A stretch of DNA of 63,072 nucleotides. Origin: Nematocida ironsii. Taxonomy: Eukaryota; Microsporidia. Below the pieces are notes generated by a model, which was given only the letters and a program-made list of their open reading frames with translations, made no database searches and had not been told where the DNA came from. Shown in pieces: positions 45,065 to 54,735 of the stretch (position 1 is its first letter; each line of letters starts with the position of its first letter). The DNA lies in the NCBI GenBank assembly GCA_001642415.1, contig LTDK01000051.1, positions 1 to 63,072 of the forward strand, written 5' to 3'. Position numbers and translations under genes: made by a program.

Positions 45065-45100
45065 TTAAGGAGTTCTTTAAATAACATCCCTAATGTAATC

Positions 45101-46405
45101 TTATACAGCTCTTACCTCTGGATAATTGGACAGCTCGGCTTTCCTATACTCATCAATGATCTCCTGGACTGCTTCTCTCGCCGGCTCGAACTCTTCAATG
45201 TATTCATCTCCTTCTTTTCTATACATGTCTAAAAAGGCATTCCTTCTCTTCAGAACATCGTATTGTGCAGATATTTTCTGAAGTGTTCGAGAGAATCCTG
45301 TAGTATTTGTTAGCAACAACCCGGAAATGCTCTTATTAGGCGACTTTGCAATCGCTACCTGAATGTTCGGGGGAGTCCATGGTGCAAATCTGACGGTTTC
45401 TCTCTGCCGTATTCTCTGCATGCTTTTTTCAATTTCTCCCGCATCTACGCCCATCATTATGTTGACTGCTGATATTACCCTATTTGTTTCGCTCTCTTCA
45501 AATCCCACCAACCGAGATTTAGGCAGAATAAGTCTTCTTTGTACATCTAAACATGTTATTTTTCTAACTGTGCTGGCCTCCGATTCAATAAATGGTGCAT
45601 AGGAGGGCACTAGAAAGTGGCACCCAGGTATTGGCGAGGCAGCAGATAAAAGTGTGTTCATGTCACTAAACCTACTTCCAGGAAACCGCACTGTCACTGT
45701 GGAGGCAGCAGCCACAGAAGATGCTAGTTTGTTTGTGTGTGCTATAGTGGGTGTAGATACTTTTAGCGCATCGCCAATTGTGCTGGTTAGCGATCCGTTA
45801 TCCATTGCAATCACACCGTCTGCATTCTCCATTAATCTTCTTAGTGTTAGAATTGTGTTATATGGCTGTACAACAGACTCGCTTACCTCTGAATTGTTTG
45901 GAAATATCGAAATCGTCTGAATTGTCTTCTTTGGGAATCTGTCTCGTATTTCCTCCAGAAGATATGACCCGAGCCCCGACCCAGTTCCTCCCCCAAGCGA
46001 GTGGAATAAAATAAATCCATCAAGAAAATTGCTGCTTTCTGCTTCTTTCTGTATAATTTCTAGAAGCGCATCCTGGCTCTCTTTTCCCTGCTGATACCCA
46101 CTTGACCAAACATTTCCAGCCCCCCTGCTTTCTGCGCCTACCCATATGTTATCTGGGCTAAACAAATGCGGCTTGCTGTTTGTGATAGATGTAACCACTC
46201 TTGGCTCTAAATCAATAAGAATTCCCCGGGGAAAGTACCTTCCATCGTACGACTCGTAAAAAAATGTATCCTTTCTGTCTGCTGTGGTATGCTTTAGTAC
46301 TTCTCCGCTGCTTGATATCCCATGCTCACTGCACACTTTCTCCCAAAACTCATTTCCTATTTGGTTTCCGCACTGCCCCACTTGCAGAGTTATTACATTT
46401 CCCAT
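45101..46405 (-). CDS. TUB4: Gamma-tubulin
   Basis: Nucleates microtubules at the spindle plaque. The N-terminus VITLQVGQCGNQIGNEFW (4-21), the phosphate loop GGGTGSG (138-144) and FPNNSEVSESVVQPYNTILT are the tubulin GTPase core. The internal residues RKDTFFYESYDG and LIDLEPRVVTSITNS single out gamma from alpha and beta. At 434 residues it has normal length. A few otherwise conserved positions have shifted, for example DNGSLTSTIGDAL where most gamma-tubulins have DNTALNRIA. It ends convergently with zeta-COP. Confidence 0.96.
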   Translation of the reverse strand: MGNVITLQVGQCGNQIGNEFWEKVCSEHGISSSGEVLKHTTADRKDTFFYESYDGRYFPRGILIDLEPRVVTSITNSKPHLFSPDNIWVGAESRGAGNVWSSGYQQGKESQDALLEIIQKEAESSNFLDGFILFHSLGGGTGSGLGSYLLEEIRDRFPKKTIQTISIFPNNSEVSESVVQPYNTILTLRRLMENADGVIAMDNGSLTSTIGDALKVSTPTIAHTNKLASSVAAASTVTVRFPGSRFSDMNTLLSAASPIPGCHFLVPSYAPFIESEASTVRKITCLDVQRRLILPKSRLVGFEESETNRVISAVNIMMGVDAGEIEKSMQRIRQRETVRFAPWTPPNIQVAIAKSPNKSISGLLLTNTTGFSRTLQKISAQYDVLKRRNAFLDMYRKEGDEYIEEFEPAREAVQEIIDEYRKAELSNYPEVRAV

Positions 46406-46736
46406 AAAAATATTTTACTTCCTTTGTATACTTCAACATTATATATTTCTATTATAGAATATTCTAATTAAATTACATACATTATAGAATATTACATCGT
46501 CCTAGGAATTCCCTGTATGCATTGTAATGCCCATAGATTTGGGGGTATTTATTGTTCTATCTTTATTCTATAGTACTTCATTCCCATCCAAAATGGACCA
46601 AAATCTACTGGATTTTTCTAATTCATGCGCTTCTTGTATCTTGTATCTACGATACTATACACACATTCTCTGAAATTCCTAGCTTTTCTTTTCGAGGATT
46701 TCAGTTTATCTGTAGTTTTATTCTTGGGAAAAAATA
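46406..46736. other. Intergenic, T-rich leader of frataxin
   Basis: 331 bp between divergent genes. From about 46540 it is pyrimidine-rich and contains a 61-codon ORF (MFYLYSIVLHSHPKW) ending at the frataxin start; this has hydrophobic T-driven composition and is not called. Confidence 0.5.
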
Positions 46737-47036
46737 ATGCTGCTGAGAACATATGACAGCCTTTCCAAAAGCGTGATGAAGCGCATATATGAAGTGATTG
46801 ACAGAACTATTGATAACGTGTCATTAAAGGACAATGTAATTACTATAGATATTCCCAATAAGGGGGTATTTATACTAAACAGGCAGCCGACAAAAGAGGA
46901 AATATGGCTCTCTTCTCCAATTTCTGGCCCATACCACTTTCGGCAAAATGGAGACATATGGTCTGATAGGCAAGGAAATAACCTATTAAAAGTAATTTCT
47001 AAAGAGATTCTTAATAACGAATATTTACTTGAGTAG
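46737..47036 (+). CDS. YFH1: Frataxin
   Basis: Iron-sulphur cluster assembly protein of the mitosome. The diagnostic block is NRQPTKEEIWLSSPISGPYHF (residues about 48-68), matching the frataxin beta-sheet core, followed by NGDIWSDRQGNNLL. The N-terminal helix (SKSVMKRIYEVIDRTIDN) is present, giving 99 residues. The targeting sequence, if any, is only about ten residues (MLLRTYDSLSK), as is usual for mitosomal proteins. It converges with TMEM208 with only four bases between stops. Confidence 0.93.
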   Translation: MLLRTYDSLSKSVMKRIYEVIDRTIDNVSLKDNVITIDIPNKGVFILNRQPTKEEIWLSSPISGPYHFRQNGDIWSDRQGNNLLKVISKEILNNEYLLE

Positions 47037-47040
47037 GCAT

Positions 47041-47466
47041 TTATTGTGTTTTTTTCTGTACAGTCATCCGCTTGAATATTTCATAGTAGGCAGTTACAGG
47101 AATAATTAGCACAAGAATGAATGCCTTGCCCCCGAAGAATATACCAAGTACTTCTACTGCATAGAATGTATACAGCATGTCTATGAAAATACGAATAAGA
47201 CCTCTCCCATGCAGATCCACACCACCATCCTTTATTTCAAGACCTTTGCTGGTTTTTATGAATTGTGGGTTTACTAAGTATCCCAGCATTCCTAGTATAA
47301 TGGCCTCAACTATCATAGAAGCAACTAATGGAATACTTAGGAATGTTCTTCTAAATATTCTATTTCCAATGACTGTGAGTGCACCAATCGCTGCTGCACT
47401 AATTATTAGCATTCTTAAGAATTGCGTGTTTCTTTTTATTCTTCTTTTTGCGGAGTCCGATGCCAT
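47041..47466 (-). CDS. TMEM208/SND2-like ER membrane protein
   Basis: Component of the SRP-independent ER targeting route. Two or more hydrophobic pairs (about residues 19-35, 45-65, 88-110 and 115-130) flank the conserved family motif KGLEIKDGGVDLHGRGLI (about 74-91), matching DGGMDLNMEQG of TMEM208. Length 141 is close to the usual ~170. The N-terminus is basic (AKRRIKRN). It is convergent with frataxin. Confidence 0.8.
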   Translation of the reverse strand: MASDSAKRRIKRNTQFLRMLIISAAAIGALTVIGNRIFRRTFLSIPLVASMIVEAIILGMLGYLVNPQFIKTSKGLEIKDGGVDLHGRGLIRIFIDMLYTFYAVEVLGIFFGGKAFILVLIIPVTAYYEIFKRMTVQKKTQ

Positions 47467-47494
47467 TCTAAAATTGTCTCAGTAAATTTTTTAT

Positions 47495-49222
47495 ATGAAG
47501 CCTGTTCTATTTACCACTACAGGCCTTTCTTCTCTAGAAAAGAATCTTATTGCAAAGATATTCGCGGAGACTGAATATAGACTGGAGGAGACCATGACTT
47601 CAAGCACCTCTTATCTCTTGTCTAACAAAAGCACCTTTACTGAAAAAAGGATACTTGCAGAAAGGTGGGGTATTCCGGTCATTAGTATTATGTGGGTGTA
47701 CAAGTCGCTTAACCGTAGAAACATCCTACAGTTTAAATTGAGGAAATATGAAGGGTGCGTTTTTTGCACCTCTGGTATTACAAATGATCTGTTTATAAAT
47801 TACTACAGATTACACGGCGCATATCACTCTTCTATTCTGAATCGGTATTGTGATTTTCTTGTGGTGAATTCGCCCGACCAAGTTACAGATAAGATTGTGT
47901 ATGCCAAAGAATGCAATATTCCAATTATTACTGCCGAACACGTGTTTGATGATCGAGCTACGTTTTTTATGAAGAATATACAATATGAAAGTTTCATTAA
48001 TGAGCCACTCACAGATGAAATATTCAATGGAAAGATATTCTATTTTGAAGGAGAAACTGAAATCCACAGACTTGTACGCCGATTAATAATAGAGCATGGC
48101 GGAAATCGAGTTGAAGAGCCTGGTCCGGATGTAGATTATTCAATATATTTTGGAGATAATGGAAAAGGCCGCAATCTTATTTGGTATCAGTGGATTCTAG
48201 ACAGCGCAGAGCTAGAAACCCTTCTTTCGCCTGATGGCTATGAGGTACACTATACGGATCTTCCTGCGCTTCCATTGGAGAATACAATTGTGCTTCCAAT
48301 GGTGTGTAAAGAGGAGGGGCTTAGAACAAGAAACAAAATACAGGCACTTGGCGGCGAAGTATCTATGCAAATGAGCAGTAAAATAACACACTGCATTGTT
48401 GAACGGAAGAGTAAGCAGCTGCAGAATAAGATGCAGGGGTATATGAAGATGTATAAAATACATGTGTGTTTTTTGGAATGGCTAAATCAGTCAATATACT
48501 ACATGAAAAGGCTAAGTGAAAATAAATTTGAAATGCCTACTTCACTTAGAACTATACCACAGATAGCCCTAGAAACAGCAAAAAAAAGAAAGACTGCTAT
48601 TAAATATACTCCTAGCAACCTTGACGGGTGGAGGGTGCAGTTTACTGGGCTGATTGATACCTTGAAAGAGCAAGCGATTTCTGTGCTAAAGGAAAAGGGC
48701 GTTATGGTTATAGACTCCCCTGAGTATTCCACCGAATGTACACATTTAATTGTAGGCGCTGTGAACGTATCATTGAAGTTCCTATCTGCAATAGCGTGTG
48801 GTGCTATCCTTTTGGACTATCGAATTATAGACGATTTAAAGCAGAACACCTATACTGGAGAGACCAGCTACACACTAGAAGCAAGGGATTTGAAAATAGA
48901 TGCGCCTAAGAATGAAAAGGTTATCCGAAAGTTAATTGTTTCGGCGTCTGTATGGAAGGATAACAAAGAAAATAATGGAAAAAGAGCATTTTCTGGCTGG
49001 CGAGTGCATGTTTTAACAAAAAAGGATACTGCTAAAATAGAGCAACTGATAGAGAATGGAGGAGGAGAAGTAATAAAAAGCGAAAATTCCCATGGTTTCC
49101 ATAAAGATGGTTTCTATTTTGTGGACTCTTCTGTCACTGTGCCAAGTGATATTTCTTCTGCCAGAGTAATTGAAATGAAAGATGTTATAACACATTTAGC
49201 ACGGATTAAGCAGATCGTATAA
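47495..49222 (+). CDS. Multi-BRCT protein (TopBP1/Dpb11/Rad4-like)
   Basis: DNA replication and checkpoint scaffold. About six BRCT-like segments can be placed: residues 1-80 (ends VISIMWVYKSLNR), 85-165 (NIPIITAEHVF), 180-240 (NLIWYQWILDS), 263-340 (VCFLEWLNQSIY), 375-455 and 490-570, each ending in the hydrophobic-Trp helix or a degenerate form. The start MKPVLFTTTGLSSLEK is a typical first BRCT strand. The 575-residue length is near yeast Dpb11 (764) with shorter linkers. Several domains are degenerate. Start context TATATG follows 28 bp beyond the divergent TMEM208 start. Confidence 0.78.
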   Translation: MKPVLFTTTGLSSLEKNLIAKIFAETEYRLEETMTSSTSYLLSNKSTFTEKRILAERWGIPVISIMWVYKSLNRRNILQFKLRKYEGCVFCTSGITNDLFINYYRLHGAYHSSILNRYCDFLVVNSPDQVTDKIVYAKECNIPIITAEHVFDDRATFFMKNIQYESFINEPLTDEIFNGKIFYFEGETEIHRLVRRLIIEHGGNRVEEPGPDVDYSIYFGDNGKGRNLIWYQWILDSAELETLLSPDGYEVHYTDLPALPLENTIVLPMVCKEEGLRTRNKIQALGGEVSMQMSSKITHCIVERKSKQLQNKMQGYMKMYKIHVCFLEWLNQSIYYMKRLSENKFEMPTSLRTIPQIALETAKKRKTAIKYTPSNLDGWRVQFTGLIDTLKEQAISVLKEKGVMVIDSPEYSTECTHLIVGAVNVSLKFLSAIACGAILLDYRIIDDLKQNTYTGETSYTLEARDLKIDAPKNEKVIRKLIVSASVWKDNKENNGKRAFSGWRVHVLTKKDTAKIEQLIENGGGEVIKSENSHGFHKDGFYFVDSSVTVPSDISSARVIEMKDVITHLARIKQIV

Positions 49223-49874
49223 ATAAATAGATTGTTTTTTACAATATAAAATGTTTGTATTCCTCCTTTTCTTTATGTTCTCCTCTAAATTCTTTTCTTT
49301 ATTTTATTGAATTCAGATTGTTTCTTTCCTGTGTATATATTTTTAATATATATTCCTTGGTAGATTGTATTTTGTGTATGTTTATATAAATGCTAATATT
49401 CTATGGTTATTTTAAACTTAAAGCGTATTATTTTTACATTTCTTTATTTACTAGTGGAAGGTTTATAAAAATAAAACAATTACAATTTATACGATTTGAA
49501 TATGAAATGGAAAATATATAAATATACAACAGAACAAATATCTAGAAAAACATTTAGAACTATGCCCAAACATATAACAAAGGTGCATAAAATAGAAAGA
49601 CTACATCATATCAAGAGTATATTAAGAATAGTTATAATAACAACAGTATTTTTATTAAAGAAAATAAAAACAATGGCAGCGCATAGAAGAGCAGTAACTA
49701 ATATTGATTAATCAAAGAGTGCAAATAAAGAATTATAGTAAATCATCTGATTATATTAGTTACACACGCAAGGGGACTTTAATTATTCTTGTGATTAAAT
49801 TAATGTGTTCTTTGTGTATATTTCCTAAGCTGATAAATAACAATATACAGTGTGATTTATACCAAAAATTCAGT
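49223..49874. other. AT-rich spacer with two weak ORFs
   Basis: 652 bp between BRCT and PPX genes, which converge. Plus-strand ORFs at 49496-49711 (71 codons, basic, one hydrophobic stretch SILRIVIITTVFLL) and 49704-49922 (72 codons, overlapping the PPX gene) have AT-driven composition and no recognisable features, so neither is called. Confidence 0.45.
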
Positions 49875-51080
49875 TTAATCCAAAAATTGTATTTCGATGA
49901 TGTTGTCTATCTCGATAGTTGACTCTTTAAGATAATTTAAAATCTTTGGGAAAATTATTTTTCCTTTATATTCCTTGTCTATTTCATATACAGTAAGCTC
50001 AGGGTCATTATTTATCTGCCTTTTTCTGATCTTATTCCCATCATACAGAACTTTTCTTATAAAATCATTGCTTGGTGCTGCATATATGAATACTTCTCGT
50101 TTATCGCGAGATTCTGAGTTAATAATGCAAAATTCATAGTTGTTTGACTCTTTGAATTCTTTTATTCCATCCAAGAACTCTTTCTTCCCATTTGATTTAA
50201 TCCAATCATCGTAGTGATACTTGACAGAACTTATGCTAAAAAATCTTCCTGACATGTCTGGATACATGTACCTTTTATGGCGAAGTGCAACAATCACTTT
50301 AGTTGGTTTTTTATGATTAGACTCTTCAAGCAATTTTATTTTTTGGTGTATATCCTTAATGGCTTCTTTACTTACATTAGTTAATGCTATTATGGTATCT
50401 AATGCAGATGCATCTAAATCATATAGCGGGCGGTCTGAAAAAGAAGAGTCTGTGATAATAGAAATAGCTAGTAGAAATATAAACACGTGCCGAGCAGGTG
50501 CTGATTCTATTTTTTGCCTATAATGCATCTGTATATAGTGAAATATCAGTGTGCAGCAAGAGTGAACATTTAAGTTAATCCATAATTCATTAGCATGGAA
50601 GTGTATTTGAGACTCTTCTATAAGCTTTCTATGGTCTATAATTTTATCAACATAAAAATGCTTGATTTTAAGCAGCTCTTCTTCTGGATTGCTAAAATCC
50701 ACAAGTGTTGCAGTTATTTTTAGAGACTCTAAAGCAACTTGGTCAGTTCCTCGAATAAAAAAAAGATCATTTTCTCTTTTTTCTAGAAACACCAAGTCAT
50801 TTAAGTCTAAGCCTATTTCCTTAACTATATAGCACAGATCGTGCTTATGCTGAAACAATTCCCGTGAGATATTTATAACTGGTAGTTTATCTTCCATTAA
50901 TGCCAAAACATAAGATCCAATAAACGAATCCTGGTCACAGCTGGTATTTCCTATTACAATTGAAAATTCTTGTTTTTCTATGCATTGATTGTATGTTTGT
51001 GTTAATTGATGTAATATTTTACATCCCTTCATAATATCTTCCAGGCCTATGCGCATCTGGTTGTTTAAGACAACAAACAT
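49875..51080 (-). CDS. DHH-family exopolyphosphatase (PPX1/Prune-like)
   Basis: Phosphoesterase of the DHH superfamily, related to yeast Ppx1 and animal Prune, which hydrolyse polyphosphate or short phosphodiesters. The first metal motif is IGNTSCDQDSF (44-53, Asp49 and Asp51); a further Asp lies at residue 128 (LVDFSN), and the DHH motif reads DHR (149-151), as in the second Prune motif. Residues 280-401 fit a DHHA2-like C-terminal domain. At 401 residues it has full length and reaches to the last conserved strands. The DHH to DHR change may alter substrate range. Confidence 0.86.
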   Translation of the reverse strand: MFVVLNNQMRIGLEDIMKGCKILHQLTQTYNQCIEKQEFSIVIGNTSCDQDSFIGSYVLALMEDKLPVINISRELFQHKHDLCYIVKEIGLDLNDLVFLEKRENDLFFIRGTDQVALESLKITATLVDFSNPEEELLKIKHFYVDKIIDHRKLIEESQIHFHANELWINLNVHSCCTLIFHYIQMHYRQKIESAPARHVFIFLLAISIITDSSFSDRPLYDLDASALDTIIALTNVSKEAIKDIHQKIKLLEESNHKKPTKVIVALRHKRYMYPDMSGRFFSISSVKYHYDDWIKSNGKKEFLDGIKEFKESNNYEFCIINSESRDKREVFIYAAPSNDFIRKVLYDGNKIRKRQINNDPELTVYEIDKEYKGKIIFPKILNYLKESTIEIDNIIEIQFLD

Positions 51081-51580
51081 TATTTATATAGACCAAAATG
51101 TTCTATTAGACTCTATCTATTACAAGCAAACCCAGTACCAACAAGAAATATTTATATTATATATGCCTAAATATAGAAACGCCTATATTCTATAATTTTA
51201 ATATTTGTTTTTATATGCTTTCTGCTACTATATGGCAGTTCGCCACTAATACACTAGAACACTCATTTGAATAAGGGGGTGTATCGTATTATATAGATAT
51301 AATACATAATTAATCTATATTGCTACAGCAGAATACAAATTTATAATTGCTAAAATAGAAATATTACAGAGTAATATAGACTATTTGAATAACCACATTT
51401 TAATTACTAGAAAAATCAAAACATAACAAAGAGTTATAAGATGCAAAATAGTAATTTTAATTTAATATAAGCATGCTATGATATACATTTGCATTATCTG
51501 CCTATTATAAAAATTGGCTTGAACATCTGCCAGATTTAATTAATTGTTCTTGTGTATAATATTTATTTTATTTTTATATC
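51081..51580. other. AT-rich spacer upstream of U6 and PPX gene
   Basis: About 500 bp of AT-rich DNA with no gene. It holds a 9-bp stem palindrome (GTATTATATAGATATAATAC) near 51285. The TATATC just before the U6 RNA (about 51575-51580) may be its TATA element. Confidence 0.5.
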
Positions 51581-51581
51581 C

Positions 51582-51711
51582 CCGGGACTATTGGCGCCCC
51601 CTCTTCAATACATAACTGAGATGATCAGCATGCCCCTGCGCAAGGACGGCATTTTGTTTTGAGAAGTACAGGGGAAACCCTTTATTAATTAATGTCTTAT
51701 GGTAATTTTTT
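51582..51711 (+). ncRNA. SNR6: U6 spliceosomal snRNA
   Basis: Recognised from its central conserved core: CAATACATAACTGAGATGAT (51606-51625), then CAGCATGCCCCTGCGCAAGG. The catalytic AGC triad is at 51627-51629 and the internal stem-loop can be drawn as ATGC (51630-51633) with GCAT (51649-51652), closed by CCT/AGG and loop GCGCA. The ACAGAGA box, which pairs with the 5' splice site, reads ACTGAGA (51615-51621). The RNA start is estimated from a TATA-like element upstream; the 3' end could be at the T6 run at 51706-51711, overlapping the SMC5 stop region, or earlier. It is convergent with SMC5. Confidence 0.9.
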
Positions 51712-51714
51712 AGT

Positions 51715-54700
51715 CTATTGGGTTTCAATAACTACATGTACTTTTGTGGTTGGCGCGTAATCTAGCTCAGAAATTAGTTTTGGCGTGATTACAATAGATT
51801 GTTTCTCACTTATGGATCGGTTTCCAACTAGCATGCTGTGTATTGTTCTTTCGTGGCCAGCATCCATTCCTTGGTTTATTTCATCTACTAGTAGAAAGGG
51901 AGCATTTGACAATCTTTGAATGGATAAAAGATACAGAATAATAGAAACTGCCTTTTCCCCGCCGCTGTGTCTTCCCGCCGAGAGGATTTCTAGCTTTCCT
52001 TCTGCTCTAAATCTTACTTTTAGAACAAGTTTCCATCTGCGGGGTAGCTCGTTGTATTCAATACTTATTTCAGATCCTATTCCAGCAGAAGAGAAAAGAG
52101 ACGATGCATTCTCGTTTATGCGCGAAATTATCTGATCCAATTCTTCCTTTAGATTAGATTCTTTTTCGTGTTTTGTTATTTCATACTTTTCCTTATCAGC
52201 CTCCTCTTTTCTAAGAGATTTTTCCATTTGTAGAAATTGCGACTTACACGACTCATACTCTTCTATTGCAGAATAATCCACTATGCTAAGCTCCACCTTA
52301 GCTTTCTCCTGAGCAAGCATTGTTGTGAGTGTTTTTATACAGGAGGGAAGTGCTTTGAGCTTTTCTTTTTTTGACTGATCATTTTCCTTCGACACATTGT
52401 ATGTAGAATCGGCTTCTGCCTGCTTCATAATTGCCTGATGTTTTAATTCTGAAATCTCCTGATTAAGCTTTAAAATAACACTGTGATGTTCCTTTAAAAT
52501 CTGTTTCTCCCCAAGAACTTCTGCTTGTATTCTTTGCAGATTTTCATATTGCGATTTCATTGCCTTAGATTTCTCTGATAATTCTTCAACTGTCTTAAAT
52601 AGAGCAGACAGTTGCAGATTCTTCCATTTGAGAACTTCTTCTTTTTTTATGATCTTGATGTCATCTTCTGTGGATTTTATTTTGCTTTTGATTTCCTCAC
52701 ACTCTTTTGTTATCTCTTCTGTGCGCTCTTTGTATGCCTGCAGCGCTCTTTGCATCCTTTCGTACTTTTCCTGCTCATTCACGTCTGTTTCTTTAATCTG
52801 CTTTAGTTCTTTTAATCGCTTTTCAATTAGTTCTCGCTTTTTCAGAACATTCTGCCGATACTCTGTTCTTTTTTCCCGCTCTGCAATTAACCTGTCTAGT
52901 GCTTCTTTTTTCTCCAAGCTATCGTATGGCTTAGTTAGTATGTCTATACCCTTTTGTATTGGATATATGGTGAGTGTTTCATCTTTAGTATAATGTGATC
53001 TTCTTATCTCAACCACCTTTTTGTTAGATATGATCCGACTAATTTTCTTATATCTGTTAAAAAACTCATACTCATCTGCTAAAGAGAGTTTTGTTACAGG
53101 AATACGAGAAAGCTTTGAGAAAATGTTCAGAAACTCTTTTACCGCGGGGGGTGCATCTATACAGTCTGATAAATATACCATCTTGTACTTATCGTCAAGC
53201 CGCACAGATTCACTTCCTGCAGATGCCTGCGATGAAACTATACCATTTTGCTGTTTTTGCACAACATTTATAGCAAGATTGTTCCGTTCTTTAAATTCTT
53301 GAATAAACTCGTGGAAGGACTCCTTGGTGTGGCAGACAAAGCATGTAAGCGCATGAACATTTAGTTGGCTGGAAATCTCTTCAGTATACTCTTCTCTAGT
53401 TATTTTCATTGTTAGAATTGCTGGAAGGTCTACTTCCCACTTCTTTTCGCTCCTTTTCAACATTTCTACAACAGTATATGTATCTCTGTGCAGTGATTTC
53501 AATGCTTCCATTAATCTTCCCTCTACTTCACTTTCTCTTCTAAGCTCTACTTCAATGTTTCTGATTTCAGATGCTTTTAACGCCGACTCCACTTGCCATG
53601 TGCTGTCTTCAATCTTGCTATTTTTGTACTCTTCTTCTAATGAAGAATACTCTGCCTGCAAATGTTCAGTTAGCTTTTTCTTTGGTGGCTGCATCTGTTT
53701 TACTCCGCTTGGTTGGGGCATTTCAAGTTTTTCCCGAGCAAGACGGGCTTCCCTATTCCTGAGCACCTCTAATTCTTCTTTTTTAAATTTCTCCCGGGCT
53801 TCAGACCTTTGTATTTCCTCTACACACTGAAAAAACCCAGATATATTTATACCGCTCTCTATCTCTCTTTTAATCTTATCTATTTGCTCGGTTTCCTTCG
53901 CACATTCTTTTTCTAGCGATTCAATCCTGCTTTGATGCTCTTGATAAACTGCTTCTTCCTTTTTAAGTTTGGACTTTAACTGATCTCTTTGATTTTTTAT
54001 AGTCTGGTACTCTACCCATTTTATTTTTCCCTGCAATAGGCTGATGTGCTCTTTTCTGTCTAAAAATTCTTTTAATTTCGCTTGCTCCTCTTCCAACGCA
54101 TCCATTTTCTTTTTTAGTTCAGTCTGCTGCATTAGCTCCTTCTGCAGTTTCTGTCTATACCCAACTACACTGTCCACAATCTCTTCTAACTCTCGTTTCT
54201 TCTCCAACAATTCTGGATTGCAGGCCATTAACGTTGTCTCTAGTTGCTCTTCTTCTGTAAGGGTGGAGAACTCAGTGACTTTATCCTGTGGCAGAAACTG
54301 CCCTAAGTTATTTATTTGTATGTTTAGGCATTCTGTTATTTCTTTTACCTGGTTTAATGTAGCAGGCAGATTGTTTATCTTATAAGTAGAGCCAGCTGCC
54401 GTGATTGTTCGAGATATGCTTATATCAATCATTCTATCCTTTCCGTTGATTTTTACTATTTTTGACACTTCACTCCTATGGTCTGTTCTTATAACTAGCT
54501 CACAAACTGCTTTTACTTCTCCATACTTTATAAGCTCATTCACACCCAAAGACTTTCCCAACGTTTTACTTGTTCCCCCTAGTGTAAGTGCAATTGCCGA
54601 TGCAATCGTGCTTTTTCCAGAACCATTTAGTCCGGTTATCAAATTTCCATTTGGAGAAAAGACAAATCTGGTATTTGCATATTTCTGAAAGTTGGTTAGG

Positions 54701-54735
54701 CTCAGCGAATGCAAGAAAGTATTTCCCATGCGCAA
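51715..54735 (-). CDS. SMC5: SMC5 (Smc5/6 complex ATPase)
   Basis: Genome-stability SMC protein of the Smc5/6 complex. The N-terminal Walker A is GLNGSGKS (35-42), followed by NNLGQFLPQDKVTEFSTLT, a sequence specific to SMC5. Long coiled coils flank a hinge region near residue 450-560. The C-terminal head has the signature HSGGEKAVS (about 919-927) and Walker B FLLVDEINQGMD (about 944-955), then VITPKLISEL. At 1006 residues it is near the yeast size (1093). The annotated ATG gives MRMGNTFLHSL; the ATG two codons on is equally possible. Confidence 0.95.
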   Translation of the reverse strand: MRMGNTFLHSLSLTNFQKYANTRFVFSPNGNLITGLNGSGKSTIASAIALTLGGTSKTLGKSLGVNELIKYGEVKAVCELVIRTDHRSEVSKIVKINGKDRMIDISISRTITAAGSTYKINNLPATLNQVKEITECLNIQINNLGQFLPQDKVTEFSTLTEEEQLETTLMACNPELLEKKRELEEIVDSVVGYRQKLQKELMQQTELKKKMDALEEEQAKLKEFLDRKEHISLLQGKIKWVEYQTIKNQRDQLKSKLKKEEAVYQEHQSRIESLEKECAKETEQIDKIKREIESGINISGFFQCVEEIQRSEAREKFKKEELEVLRNREARLAREKLEMPQPSGVKQMQPPKKKLTEHLQAEYSSLEEEYKNSKIEDSTWQVESALKASEIRNIEVELRRESEVEGRLMEALKSLHRDTYTVVEMLKRSEKKWEVDLPAILTMKITREEYTEEISSQLNVHALTCFVCHTKESFHEFIQEFKERNNLAINVVQKQQNGIVSSQASAGSESVRLDDKYKMVYLSDCIDAPPAVKEFLNIFSKLSRIPVTKLSLADEYEFFNRYKKISRIISNKKVVEIRRSHYTKDETLTIYPIQKGIDILTKPYDSLEKKEALDRLIAEREKRTEYRQNVLKKRELIEKRLKELKQIKETDVNEQEKYERMQRALQAYKERTEEITKECEEIKSKIKSTEDDIKIIKKEEVLKWKNLQLSALFKTVEELSEKSKAMKSQYENLQRIQAEVLGEKQILKEHHSVILKLNQEISELKHQAIMKQAEADSTYNVSKENDQSKKEKLKALPSCIKTLTTMLAQEKAKVELSIVDYSAIEEYESCKSQFLQMEKSLRKEEADKEKYEITKHEKESNLKEELDQIISRINENASSLFSSAGIGSEISIEYNELPRRWKLVLKVRFRAEGKLEILSAGRHSGGEKAVSIILYLLSIQRLSNAPFLLVDEINQGMDAGHERTIHSMLVGNRSISEKQSIVITPKLISELDYAPTTKVHVVIETQ

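Noticed and set aside
46552..46737. 61-codon ORF before frataxin
   Set aside because: T-rich leader with artificial hydrophobic composition, ending on the frataxin start.
49496..49711. 71-codon ORF between BRCT and PPX genes
   Set aside because: AT-driven composition, no recognisable motif, and the neighbouring 72-codon ORF overlaps a real gene; could be chance.
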